44,256 bases of DNA. Source: an uncultured Ruminococcus sp. Lineage in GTDB: Bacteria; Bacillota; Clostridia; Oscillospirales; Ruminococcaceae. The position numbers and the translations under genes are program-made. The stretch covers positions 1-44,256 of the forward strand of contig CACYSH010000003.1 in NCBI GenBank assembly GCA_902776945.1, written 5' to 3'. Below are positions 24,775-35,816 of this stretch, in pieces. The notes below the pieces were generated by a model. The model did not search any database and had not been told where the DNA came from. It saw nothing but the letters and a program-made list of their open reading frames with translations. The stretch's first letter is position 1; each line of letters starts with the position of its first letter.

Positions 24775-25328
24775 GCGCAAAATGAGGGCAAACCAAAAGT
24801 CTTAGGAAAGGGGGGCTGGGGGGATAACCCTTCTTCAGAAGGGTTTCCCCCCAGGGACTGAGCGGTCAAAGTATCGTGAGAAATAACAAGAAGCCAATCC
24901 GTACAAAATTAAAATCGGCAATTTATCAAAAAGCCCACAAAAACAAGCAAATTGATAAAATCAGCAAAACGTGACAAAAACAAGTAAATTGCCGATTGTA
25001 TATTTGCGAAAGAGCGAAGCGATTTTCGCAAATCAAGGGGGCGCAAAGTCCCCGCCGAGAGGAAAGTGTTGACCGCGCTCTGCCCCACCGGTAGGATATT
25101 GCTGACCGCTCAGTTTGCTCGTTCGCTCCGCTCACTTCGCACAAAGGTTGCACGAACTTCGTTCGTGCCGCAAGCCGCGCGAACAGTTCTGCAAGGCGGT
25201 AAGTTTGACGATGCGCGGCTTGATTCCGTATGGGGCGCTGCCCCATACCCCGCAAGGGGCGAAGCCCCTTGACCCCGGTTCCGCTTCGCGGGGTTTCTAT
25301 TCTGATTTTCCTTTTTTGACATGATAAA
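24775..25328. repeat. Composite non-coding repeat region, with family C copy 1
   Basis: About 550 bases without a gene. It starts with family C (GGCAAACCAAAAGTCTTAGG at 24788) and a strong two-part hairpin at 24816-24854 (CTGGGGGG/CCCCCCAG and AACCCTTC/GAAGGGTT), ending GAGCGGTCAAAGTATCGTGA (24860-24879). Then come a hairpin ATTTGCGAAA/TTTTCGCAAAT (25002-25033), a GCACGAAC-TTC-GTTCGTGC palindrome (25150-25168) and GGGGC/GCCCC palindromes (25225-25270). Short open frames here overlap these palindromes on both strands and are not credible genes. Confidence 0.7.
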
Positions 25329-25360
25329 GGCTTTGCGTTTTTCCGCAAAGCCCTTTTGTT
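25329..25360. terminator. Bidirectional hairpin terminator at the end of the beta-galactosidase gene
   Basis: GGCTTTGCG (25329-25337) pairs with CGCAAAGCC (25344-25352). The plus strand continues CTTTTGTTTTT; the minus strand continues TTTATC. It closes the minus-strand lacZ gene and any plus-strand read-through. Confidence 0.8.
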
Positions 25361-25361
25361 T

Positions 25362-28388
<3,027 letters not shown>

Positions 28389-28463
28389 TTACATTCTGTT
28401 TATGACTGTTCTTGACTTTTCGCAATTTTTGCGGTTCAAAATTATATTGTAGGGGCGAGCATG

Positions 28464-28481
28464 GCACGAACTTGTTCGTGC
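28464..28481. repeat. GCACGAAC/GTTCGTGC palindrome (repeat core)
   Basis: GCACGAAC-TT-GTTCGTGC within TGTAGGGGCGAGC..., upstream of lacZ. The same core hairpin occurs at 25150, 38055 and 44202, the last two inside family B elements. This copy has no recognised terminal repeats around it. Confidence 0.6.
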
Positions 28482-28549
28482 AGCCGCTCTACGAGCCTTG
28501 TGATATTCCAAGTTTATGCAAATTGACGACATTGCTCATTTATAGTTTT

Positions 28550-29401
28550 TTACTGTTTATTTATGTATCTTTTCAGACTTTCAAGCGACCACTCCGCGTG
28601 CCTCGCTCCATATTCATACAGCCGCATGACCTTCCGGCGGTCGTCCTCCGTGCGGCTGACAAGCATCTCTCTCCGCGGAGCATACACAAACACCTTCCCC
28701 GCCTGCCGAAGCTCCTCCAGCTCCCGCAGACTTTCATTATACCGCTCGGCACGGCTCTCCAGCAAACGGCAGAACTCGGGATACTTCCTGTACGCGGCAG
28801 TCAGCAGCTTTTTCGTCGGCTCGTCGCGCTTGACATAGCCCCTCTCGCGGGTAAGTATCACGATCAGCTTATCGCAGCCGTCGGCAAGCGCCTTCTTAAA
28901 AGGTATCGAATCGGCAACGCCGCCGTCCATATATTTCCTGCCGTTTATCTCTATTGGCGGGAAAAGCAGCGGCAGAGCGCAGCTTGCCCGCAAGACCTTG
29001 AACTCATGGTCGTCGGGGTCAAGCTCCATGTAGACAGGCTCGGCTGTTTCAAGGTCGGTAACACACGCAAGTTTACGCGCAGGATTGTTCCGCAGAGCTT
29101 CAAAATCGAAGAAAAGCAGCTCGTTCGGCACCTTTCCGAAAACATAATCAAGATTATAATAACTCCTGTTGGCGGGGTTCAGAAGGTGCCTTGTGCCGAA
29201 ATATTCGGGCGTGCAGAAATAATCGCGGATAAGCAGGCGGTTTCGCTCGGGCTGCATCGAGCAGTAGGAAGCCCCGAAAGCTATCCCCGCCGACACCCCG
29301 AGAAAATAATCGGCGACAATGCCGTGTTTCAAAAGCGTGTCCATAACGCCCGCCGAATAGACCGTCCTGCTCGCGCCGCCCTCGGCTACTATACCCAACA
29401 T
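28550..29401 (-). CDS. Patatin-like phospholipase (RssA/YlaK type)
   Basis: 283 aa, cytoplasmic. Oxyanion loop EGGASRTVYSAGV near the N terminus (the family's GGGxRG variant), nucleophile S37 in GVSAG, and the dyad aspartate D159 in YMDGGVADSIPF. This is the standard Ser-Asp dyad layout of bacterial patatins, which hydrolyse acyl esters of phospholipids or lysolipids. GGAGGG lies eight bases before the ATG. It stands alone between repeat-rich gaps. Confidence 0.92.
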   Translation of the reverse strand: MLGIVAEGGASRTVYSAGVMDTLLKHGIVADYFLGVSAGIAFGASYCSMQPERNRLLIRDYFCTPEYFGTRHLLNPANRSYYNLDYVFGKVPNELLFFDFEALRNNPARKLACVTDLETAEPVYMELDPDDHEFKVLRASCALPLLFPPIEINGRKYMDGGVADSIPFKKALADGCDKLIVILTRERGYVKRDEPTKKLLTAAYRKYPEFCRLLESRAERYNESLRELEELRQAGKVFVYAPRREMLVSRTEDDRRKVMRLYEYGARHAEWSLESLKRYINKQ

Positions 29402-29427
29402 ATTTTTATCCCTCCAAATTTGAAAAA

Positions 29428-29640
29428 AGTTAATAGTTAATAGTGAATAGTGAATAGTGAATAGTTGTGGTATCGCCTTCGGCGATGTTGCGAGCGCCTT
29501 CGCGCTCGCTTGCGGACGCTTCGCTCCGCATTTAATTGATCAATTTGAATAGCAAAGCAAATAATAAGCGGAGCGAAGCGTCCGCAATAACGCGCCGAAG
29601 GCGCTCCTTAACTATTCACTATACACTATTCACTATTCAC
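29428..29640. repeat. Palindromic intergenic repeat, family A, copy 3
   Basis: Left end AGTTAATAGTTAATAGTGAA with tandem GAATAGT units, right end CTCCTTAACTATTCACT and two further CACTATT units. The inner arms GCGGACGCTTCGCTCCGC and GCGGAGCGAAGCGTCCGC are perfect 18-bp inverted repeats. It abuts the stop codon of the ABC gene at 29647. Confidence 0.87.
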
Positions 29641-29646
29641 TTTTTA

Positions 29647-31392
29647 TTAGCCGTTGTCGTACTGCGAATTGTACAGCCCCGCGTAAAAGCCGTTTTTGTC
29701 CATAAGCTCCGCGTGTGTGCCTTGTTCAATTATTTTGCCGCTGTTCATGACGAGTATGCGGTCTGCGCTCTTTATCGTCGAAAGGCGGTGCGCTATGATG
29801 AAGCTCGTCCGCCCGCGCATCATCTCCGCGAAAGCCTCCTGAATGAGTATTTCCGTGCGCGTGTCTATCGAGCTTGTCGCTTCGTCGAGTATCAGCATGG
29901 GCGGCAGCGATAGCATTACTCTCGCTATACATAACAGCTGCTTTTGTCCCGCCGAGAGCATACCGCCGTCCTCGCCCAAAACCGTGTCATAGCCGTTTTC
30001 GAGCTTGCGGATAAAGCTGTCGCAATGCGCCCGCTTTGCCGCGCTGATTATCTCTTCAAGGGTCGCGTCGGGCTTGCCGTAGGCGATGTTCTCCCGCACG
30101 GTGCCTGTTTTCAGCCACGTTTCCTGCAAGACCATTCCGTAAACGCCGCGCACCGAATCGCGCTTTGTCTTTGTCAGCTCGTGACCGCAGAGCATTATCC
30201 GCCCGCTGTCAACGTCGTAAAAGCGCATGAGCAGGTTGATGAATGTCGTCTTGCCGCAGCCCGTCGGACCCACTATCGCGATTCGCTGACCTGGCTTGAC
30301 GCGCAGATCAAAGTCCTCGATAAGCGGCACATCTTTATTATAAGAGAAACAAACGTGTTCCGCCGTGAGCGTGCCGTCTGCGTGAGTTATCTCCGCGCAG
30401 GCGCTGTCATCGGATTCGGGTGTTTCGCTGATGAGGTCAAGCACACGTTTCGCGCAGGCTAACGCGCCCTGCAATTCGGTTATAACGCCCGATATTTCAT
30501 TGAAGGGCTTGGTGTACTGGTTGGCGTAGGTCAGAAAGCACGAAAGCTGTCCGACCGAAAAGCCGCCGCCGATGACCGAAAGCGCTCCGACGATACCCAC
30601 CGCCGCATAGACAAGCCCGTTCACGAAGCGCGTGGTCGGGTTCGTCAGCGAGGAAAAGAAGATAGCCTTCACGCTCGTTTTTTGCAGCTTTGAATTGAGC
30701 GCGGCAAATTCGTCCTCCGCCGCCTGTTCGTGCGCGAATGCCTTGACGAGCTTCTGATTGCCCGTCATTTCCTCGACAAAAGCGGTAAGGTCGCCGCGAA
30801 CGGAGGTCTGCTCGCGGAAGAATTTGAATGTGTTCCGCGAGATATACCGCGCCGCGAAAAGCGACACGGGGGTAAGAAATACGACTATCAGTGCGATCTT
30901 TACGTTTATTGACAGCATGAAAGCAAGCGTTCCGATTATCGTAACAACGCCCGTAAAGAGCTGCGCAAAGCCAAGTATCAGACCGTCCGAGATCTGTTCA
31001 ACGTCCGAGATAAGGCGGCTTATCAGGTCGCCTTTCGGGTGTGAGTCGATGTAGGAAAGCGGCAGGCGGCTGAGATTATCGAAAGCGTCGCGGCGCAGGT
31101 CTCGGAGCGCACCGAATGTCACTTTATTGAGACACAGCTGCATGACGTACTGCGAAACGGCGGTGACAAGCACCGTCACCGCGAACGCCGCAAGCGCGGG
31201 CATAAGCCCGTCGGCGGTGCCGCCGTTCTTTATCATTTCGGCGATCATATCGACCGCCCGCCCCGTGAGTATCGGCGCGTAAAGGGTCGCCGCGACGTTC
31301 ACCGCCGCAAAGACAAGCGCCGCCGCAAGCTGTGTGCGGCAGGGCTTGAAATACTTCATCAGCCCGCGAAGGGTACTGCTTTTGTCAGACAT
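29647..31392 (-). CDS. ABC exporter half-transporter, catalytic partner
   Basis: 581 aa, six-helix exporter domain (about 1-310) fused to an ATPase. Walker A is VGPTGCGKTT, the signature LSAGQKQLLCIARVM, and Walker B with the catalytic glutamate LILDEATSSID; the switch His is in IIAHRLSTI. The start at 31392 has GGAGG nine bases upstream and overlaps the stop of the partner gene by 8 bases, so the two are coupled and should form a heterodimer. Heterodimeric exporters of this class move drugs, lipids or peptides; the substrate is unknown. Confidence 0.93.
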   Translation of the reverse strand: MSDKSSTLRGLMKYFKPCRTQLAAALVFAAVNVAATLYAPILTGRAVDMIAEMIKNGGTADGLMPALAAFAVTVLVTAVSQYVMQLCLNKVTFGALRDLRRDAFDNLSRLPLSYIDSHPKGDLISRLISDVEQISDGLILGFAQLFTGVVTIIGTLAFMLSINVKIALIVVFLTPVSLFAARYISRNTFKFFREQTSVRGDLTAFVEEMTGNQKLVKAFAHEQAAEDEFAALNSKLQKTSVKAIFFSSLTNPTTRFVNGLVYAAVGIVGALSVIGGGFSVGQLSCFLTYANQYTKPFNEISGVITELQGALACAKRVLDLISETPESDDSACAEITHADGTLTAEHVCFSYNKDVPLIEDFDLRVKPGQRIAIVGPTGCGKTTFINLLMRFYDVDSGRIMLCGHELTKTKRDSVRGVYGMVLQETWLKTGTVRENIAYGKPDATLEEIISAAKRAHCDSFIRKLENGYDTVLGEDGGMLSAGQKQLLCIARVMLSLPPMLILDEATSSIDTRTEILIQEAFAEMMRGRTSFIIAHRLSTIKSADRILVMNSGKIIEQGTHAELMDKNGFYAGLYNSQYDNG

Positions 31393-33256
31393 TGCCGCGC
31401 ACCTCCCTGTCAAGCTGCGACCGGCAGATCTCGCGGTAAACGGCGCAGCCTTCAAGCAGTTCCGAATGAGTGCCGATGCCCGCGATATGCCCGTCGTCAA
31501 GCACGATTATCTTATCCGCGCCGCGAATCGAGGAGACCCTCTGCGACACGATAAACACCGTCATGCCCTCTGTATTTGCGGCAATGGCTTTGCGCAAATT
31601 CGCGTCGGTGGCAAGGTCGAGTGCCGAAGCCGAATCGTCAAGGATAAGAATATCGGGTCTGCCGACAAGCGCCCGCGCTATCGTCAGCCGCTGCCGCTGA
31701 CCGCCCGAAAGATTTTTGCCGCCCTGCTCGATAACGAGATCAAGCCCGCCGTTCTTGTCGAAAACGAAATCCGCCTGCGCAACGGCGAGCGCTCTTTTTA
31801 TGCGAATGTCGGTGGCTTCGGGGCAGCGCCATTTCATATTGTCGCGCACAGTGCCTTTAAAAAGCACCGCCTTCTGCGGAACTATGCCGATCTTCCCGCG
31901 CAGGCTTTCGTGGGTACATTCGCGGACATTTTTGCCGCCAACAAGCACCTCGCCGCCGCTTACGTCGTAAAAGCGCGGAATAAGATTGATAAGCGTAGAC
32001 TTACCGCAGCCCGTACCGCCGATAATGCCGACGGTCTCGCCGCGATTCGCCGCAAAGCTGATGTTTTCAAGGGCGCAGCGTTCGGAATCGACATAACGAA
32101 AGCTGACATTCCTGAACTCGACGGCGGGAGCGTTTTTGTCAAAATCAAGCATCTCCGCGCCTTCCGTGACGGACGGCTGCATGGCAAATACTTCAAGTAT
32201 CCGCAGAGAGCTTGCCTGCGCTTTCGTCAGCGAAAGTATAAGCTCCGCCAGACGTATCAGCGAAAGCAGCACCTGCGTCATAAGGCTGATAAGCGCCACG
32301 ATGTCGCCTGTCATCAGTTCGCCCGAGCGAACCATTTTCGCGCCGAAAAAGATTATCAGCATTACAGCAAGATTTACCAAGATGTATGTTGCGGGGGACA
32401 TTATCGCCGAAGCCCGCCCCGCTTTCAGCTGCAATCCGTTAAGCTCGTCAAGCGAACCCGAGAAGCGTTCGCGTTCGTCCCGCTGGCGGGAGAAAGCGCG
32501 TATCACTCTAACGCCCGAGATATTCTCGCCCGTGATGAGCGTGGTATTATCGAGCTTTTTCTGTATGCCCTTGTACATGGGGACGGTCTTTTTTGTAACG
32601 TTGTAGATCACCGCCCACATTACGGGCGTGAAAACAAGGAAAATCAGCGTGAGTTTCACCGAGATAGTAAGCGCCGCGATGACCGCGCCGATAACGATGA
32701 ACGGCGCTCGCAGGAAGAGCCGCAGCAGCATATTTACGCCTGTCTGCGCGGCGTTTATATCGACGGTCATGCGGGTGACGAGCGTTGCGCTGCCTGCTGC
32801 GTCGATCTCGGAGTGCGAGAGGGTATTGATGTGTTTAAAGAGTGCCGTGCGGAGTTCGGTTCCGAAGCCGACCGCCGCTTTTGCCGCGAAATACTGTGCC
32901 GTCAGCGACGAGGCGAGCCCCAGCACGCCCATAAGCACGAGCAGAGCGCCCATTTTCATTATATAGGGTTTGTCGCCTGCGGGTATGCCTATGTCGATCA
33001 TGCGTTTTATGATGATCGGCACGATAAGTTCGAAGACGGCTTCAAGCAGTTTGCCGAGAGGCCCCAGTATTGCTTGTTTTCTGTAATTTTTAAGATAGCC
33101 AAACAGCTTTAGCATTTTTTGTTGATCGTTCCTTTCGGGGTCATATTTTACGATAACGCCGACCTTCGCGAGCGCCTTTGATACGGTCGCACCGTCAATC
33201 GGGAAAAGCTCGGTCGCGCCTGTCTGCTTCTCAAAACTGATGTGCCTGAACTGCAC
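31385..33256 (-). CDS. ABC exporter half-transporter, degenerate-site partner
   Basis: 623 aa as annotated. Walker A is IGGTGCGKSTL, signature LSGGQRQRLTIARAL, and Walker B reads LILDDSASALD, with Asp where the catalytic Glu normally stands; the switch His position reads IVSQRVSSI (Gln). This is the non-hydrolysing site typical of heterodimeric exporters such as BmrC/D and TM287/288. The start is uncertain: the conserved family start is MLKLFGYLKNYRK at 33115 (AAAGGA about 13 bases upstream), while the frame stays open with coding-like codons for 47 more residues to 33256, without a ribosome site, up to a family A repeat. Confidence 0.88.
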   Translation of the reverse strand: MQFRHISFEKQTGATELFPIDGATVSKALAKVGVIVKYDPERNDQQKMLKLFGYLKNYRKQAILGPLGKLLEAVFELIVPIIIKRMIDIGIPAGDKPYIMKMGALLVLMGVLGLASSLTAQYFAAKAAVGFGTELRTALFKHINTLSHSEIDAAGSATLVTRMTVDINAAQTGVNMLLRLFLRAPFIVIGAVIAALTISVKLTLIFLVFTPVMWAVIYNVTKKTVPMYKGIQKKLDNTTLITGENISGVRVIRAFSRQRDERERFSGSLDELNGLQLKAGRASAIMSPATYILVNLAVMLIIFFGAKMVRSGELMTGDIVALISLMTQVLLSLIRLAELILSLTKAQASSLRILEVFAMQPSVTEGAEMLDFDKNAPAVEFRNVSFRYVDSERCALENISFAANRGETVGIIGGTGCGKSTLINLIPRFYDVSGGEVLVGGKNVRECTHESLRGKIGIVPQKAVLFKGTVRDNMKWRCPEATDIRIKRALAVAQADFVFDKNGGLDLVIEQGGKNLSGGQRQRLTIARALVGRPDILILDDSASALDLATDANLRKAIAANTEGMTVFIVSQRVSSIRGADKIIVLDDGHIAGIGTHSELLEGCAVYREICRSQLDREVRGNV

Positions 33257-33297
33257 ATAATATTGCCCACGCTTTCATTAAATGAACATTTATAAAA

Positions 33298-33477
33298 AGT
33301 TAATAGTGTAGAGTGAATAGTGAATAGTTAAGGAGCCGCTTCGCGGCAATTATGCGTAGGCTTCGCCCCGCAAAAATGTTTGTCGTTCAAAGGTAAATTA
33401 TTTAATGCGGGGCGAAGCCTCCGCATAATATCGTGAGCGAAGCGAACACCATAACTATTCACTATTCACTGTTAACT
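33298..33477. repeat. Palindromic intergenic repeat, family A, copy 4
   Basis: Left end AGTTAATAGTG followed by GAATAGTGAATAGTTAAGG, right end ATAACTATTCACTATTCACT and GTTAACTTT. Inner arms GCGTAGGCTTCGCCCCGC and GCGGGGCGAAGCCTCCGC are inverted. The arm sequence differs from copies 2 and 3 by matched changes on both sides, as expected if the stem is maintained. Confidence 0.85.
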
Positions 33478-33516
33478 TTGCGCTAAATGCTCGTTTCTCA
33501 TTTATAATACGAATAA

Positions 33517-33541
33517 AGGGCTGCCGCAGTCGGACAGCCCT
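33517..33541 (-). terminator. Rho-independent terminator of the sporulation/division cluster
   Basis: Minus strand AGGGCTG (33541-33535) pairs with CAGCCCT (33523-33517), with a further CG/CG pairing inside, followed by TTATTC. It lies just after the S1 gene. Confidence 0.7.
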
Positions 33542-33549
33542 GTTTTGTA

Positions 33550-34122
33550 TCATTTTCTGCGCGATGAACCTCTGCGCTTGTTCTCGGTAACGTGCTTAAG
33601 ATCGGATATTCTTTCCTCGCTCGTCGCCTTGAAACGTGCCATCATGTCCTCGAAATTCGCGTCCTCCGAGCTTGTCCTTACCTCGAACTCGGGGGGAGGA
33701 TTCTTTGCGAAATCAACGGGCGCGGGTCTTTCGGTCATGGGTCTGCGGGGTCTTTTCTCGCCGCCGTTGCCGCCCTGCCTGTTATCTCCCTGTCTGTTGT
33801 CGCCCTGCGGTCTGCCGCCGGGTCTTCCGCCCTGGGGTCTGCTGCCGTTAAAGGGCTTTCTGTCGCCTCTTTCGGGTCTTTCGGGAGCGGGCTGCGCTTT
33901 CTTTATCGAAAGGCTTATCTTGCCGCCCTCGCCCAGCGAAAGGACTTTGACCTTCACCTGCTGTCCCTGCGTGATGTGTTCGTTGATGTCGTTTACATAA
34001 GTGTTTGCGACCTCTGAAATATGTACCATACCGGTGGTACCCTTTTCAAGCTCGACAAAAGCGCCGAATTTGGTTATTCCCGTTACCGTACCTTCATAGA
34101 TCTTTCCTACTTCAAGCTGCAT
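33550..34122 (-). CDS. S1 RNA-binding domain protein (YabR-like)
   Basis: 190 aa. One S1 domain (1-70): MQLEVGKIYEGTVTGITKFG, then FVELEKGTTGMVHISEVA and VKVKVLSLGEGGKISLSIK, the RNA/ribosome-binding OB fold. It is followed by an Arg/Gly/Gln/Asn-rich disordered linker (about 75-130, PERPERGDRKPFNG, DNRQGDNRQGGNGG) and a short helical end with basic RRGSSRRK. Position after divIC matches yabR of Bacillus subtilis, though YabR lacks so long an RG tail. The start at 34122 is the conserved S1 beginning; an ATG seven codons upstream has no ribosome site. Confidence 0.9.
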   Translation of the reverse strand: MQLEVGKIYEGTVTGITKFGAFVELEKGTTGMVHISEVANTYVNDINEHITQGQQVKVKVLSLGEGGKISLSIKKAQPAPERPERGDRKPFNGSRPQGGRPGGRPQGDNRQGDNRQGGNGGEKRPRRPMTERPAPVDFAKNPPPEFEVRTSSEDANFEDMMARFKATSEERISDLKHVTENKRRGSSRRK

Positions 34123-34188
34123 TCCTTTTACTTTCTCCCTCATATTAAATGTATACTAACCCTGCCGCCGAGCCGATCGGCTTCCGTT

Positions 34189-34542
34189 TCAGCGCGTCTC
34201 AACGACATAAAAGCGTCTTTCATCAGGATAAGCGTAACCCAGTTTTTCGATAGCGATCTTCTCCATATATTCCGCTTCGTTATCCGAAGCGAGCAATCTT
34301 GTATACTCGTCGTTAAGACGGCGTGCTTCGGTCATGTGAGCGCTTATCTCCTCGCGTTCCTGTCTCAGCTGAACGATCTGCACCTGTTGTGAAAAGATCG
34401 TAAACAGCGAATAAATAACAAGGCAAATTGCCGCGAACCACACTGCGGGCTTAAAAAACACGCTTCTTTCTTCCCTGCGGGTGCGCCTTGCCGCTACGGC
34501 TGCCGAGCTTTTTCTCTTTTCGTTCATAGCCTTCTCGTTCAT
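34189..34542 (-). CDS. divIC: Septum formation initiator DivIC/FtsB
   Basis: 117 aa: basic cytoplasmic N terminus (ARRTRREERS), one transmembrane helix (PAVWFAAICLVIYSLFTIF), then an extracellular coiled coil (QQVQIVQLRQEREEISAHM, ARRLNDEYTRLLAS) and the C-terminal YMEKIAIEKLGYAYPDERRFY, standard for DivIC. It belongs to the FtsQLB-type divisome complex. The ATG at 34542 has AAGGAG nine bases upstream; seven codons before the third in-frame ATG the sequence AAGGCTATGAACGA is duplicated. Conserved yabP-yabQ-divIC-S1 order confirms the identity. Confidence 0.92.
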   Translation of the reverse strand: MNEKAMNEKRKSSAAVAARRTRREERSVFFKPAVWFAAICLVIYSLFTIFSQQVQIVQLRQEREEISAHMTEARRLNDEYTRLLASDNEAEYMEKIAIEKLGYAYPDERRFYVVETR

Positions 34543-34692
34543 AGCCTTCCACTCCTTGACATTTCGTATTCTGTTTTTACATTTTTTACACATTCGGCTG
34601 TGTGCGCGATTTCTCCGGAGCGCTATCAACAGCCTTTCATTATATTATAACGTTTAATGGCTAAACTTTCAAGAGATTTTCAAAAATTTTTT

Positions 34693-35115
34693 TCACATTT
34701 CTGATTTTGGTTGAATTTTAACAATCAATCGTCTTGCGAAAGAAGTCGATTTATTGATTATAACAACGAAAGGCTTGAGCAAAAATGCCAATATTTCCAT
34801 TATAAAAGCGATTATTCGTTCAGCGGCGGCGGAGAGCAGTCTTCCTGCGGTAAAGCACCACATTGCCGCGCCCGCGATCATGCCGAAAAGCACGAAGCTG
34901 CGGTAATAATTGGTTTCGTCAAGGGAGAAAACGAAGAACGCCGCGCCGAACAAAAGTGCGTAGATCAGGTCGCAGACAAAGCCGACGGCGGCGAATTTGA
35001 GGGTGTGGCGTATCACGCGGAACACATCGTAGGCGACACCCGCCAGCACGCCCGCGATGACTGAATCGCGCAGAATATCAAGCTCGGCGGCGGTGCCGAG
35101 CTGCATTGGGGTCAC
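34693..35115 (-). CDS. yabQ: Spore cortex biosynthesis protein YabQ
   Basis: 140 aa with GTG start (AGG six bases upstream, inside the end of yabP; the stop of yabP is 3 bases before). Four to five helices: ILRDSVIAGVLAGVAYDVFRV, FVCDLIYALLFGAAFFVF, FVLFGMIAGAAMWCF and IIAFIMEILAFLLKPFVV, with the YabQ-like GxxYDxFR motif. In Bacillus it locates to the outer forespore membrane and is needed for cortex formation. An ATG three codons in is the alternative start. Confidence 0.87.
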   Translation of the reverse strand: MTPMQLGTAAELDILRDSVIAGVLAGVAYDVFRVIRHTLKFAAVGFVCDLIYALLFGAAFFVFSLDETNYYRSFVLFGMIAGAAMWCFTAGRLLSAAAERIIAFIMEILAFLLKPFVVIINKSTSFARRLIVKIQPKSEM

Positions 35116-35118
35116 GGT

Positions 35119-35394
35119 TCACCTCAGCAGCCGCGCAAGAAAGCCGGGGCGTTTTCTGTGAGCGCGGTCGCCGTAGATTATGGCGGTCACGGTTCCCTCG
35201 ACGGTAAGTCTGCCTGTATCGACGTTCATTTCATTAACGTGCAGATTTTCGCCGATGACCGCCATTTCGCCGCATTCGGTAAAAAGTTGTATGCGGGTTT
35301 CATCGAAGCTGTCTGCGTCGGTCACTCCGCTTATGCTCAAATTTGTGCAATCCTGCATAACTATGCTATGTCTGCCGATAGATTCGTTGCTCAT
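35119..35394 (-). CDS. yabP: Spore coat/cortex assembly protein YabP
   Basis: 91 aa YabP/YqfC-type protein: GRHSIVMQDCTNLSISGVTD, then SFDETRIQLFTECGEMAVIGE and LHVNEMNVDTGRLTVEGTV, the typical beta-rich order. It is a sporulation protein expressed in the mother cell in Bacillus. It begins the yabP-yabQ-divIC-S1 run and is evidence that the organism, or a recent ancestor, sporulates. AAGGAGGAA precedes the ATG. No sigma-E-type promoter was decided. Confidence 0.9.
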   Translation of the reverse strand: MSNESIGRHSIVMQDCTNLSISGVTDADSFDETRIQLFTECGEMAVIGENLHVNEMNVDTGRLTVEGTVTAIIYGDRAHRKRPGFLARLLR

Positions 35395-35452
35395 GGGGCA
35401 TTCCTCCTTTTTGGAATACTTATGCGGGCGGAATGCGGTTTATGCAAAGCAG

Positions 35453-35658
35453 GGGCAAACCAAAAGTCTCGGGAAGGGTTATCCCCCGGAAAAGCTGTCG
35501 GCATTTGCAAAAGAGCGCAGCGATTTTTGCAAATAAATTGTGCGAATGTCAAAATATAATCACGGTGTGGAAAAAGCACAAACGGACAAAAAAGTGGCGG
35601 GAGCATAATCTGCCCCCGCCCTATAATAAGTGCCTGATACATATAATATACGCCGAAT
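35453..35658. repeat. Family C repeat, copy 2, in the yabP-htpG gap
   Basis: GGCAAACCAAAAGTCTCGGG starts at 35455, followed by a hairpin ATTTGCAAAA/TTTTTGCAAAT (35503-35534) matching the one at 25002-25033. No gene is seen in 35395-35816. Confidence 0.6.
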
Positions 35659-35745
35659 GCGAATGGCATACGCCGCAGGTATACGCCTAAAACCGCGCTG
35701 TTACGTCATTTATACGCCTATACGCCGTTTTTTGTGCTGTCTCTC
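35659..35745 (-). repeat. 87-bp inverted repeat, left copy
   Basis: Its reverse complement matches 38214-38300 at 85 of 87 positions by my reading. It contains repeated GGCGTATA units (GGCGTATAGGCGTATAAATG). Immediately to the right is TCTCACGATACTTTGACCGC, the inverted end of family C. The two copies bracket htpG in opposite orientations. Confidence 0.85.
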
Positions 35746-35816
35746 ACGATACTTTGACCGCACAGACCCTTGATATGCCCTTGCTTTGCGTATATCTTTT
35801 ATCTTCCTATCTTTTT

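Noticed and set aside
24926-25348. Overlapping open frames in the repeat region before lacZ
   Set aside because: They lie on both strands of palindromic repeats and have no gene-like composition.
31334-33112. Plus-strand frame of about 590 codons opposite the ABC gene
   Set aside because: Shadow frame with His/Arg-rich translation; the minus strand carries Walker and signature motifs.
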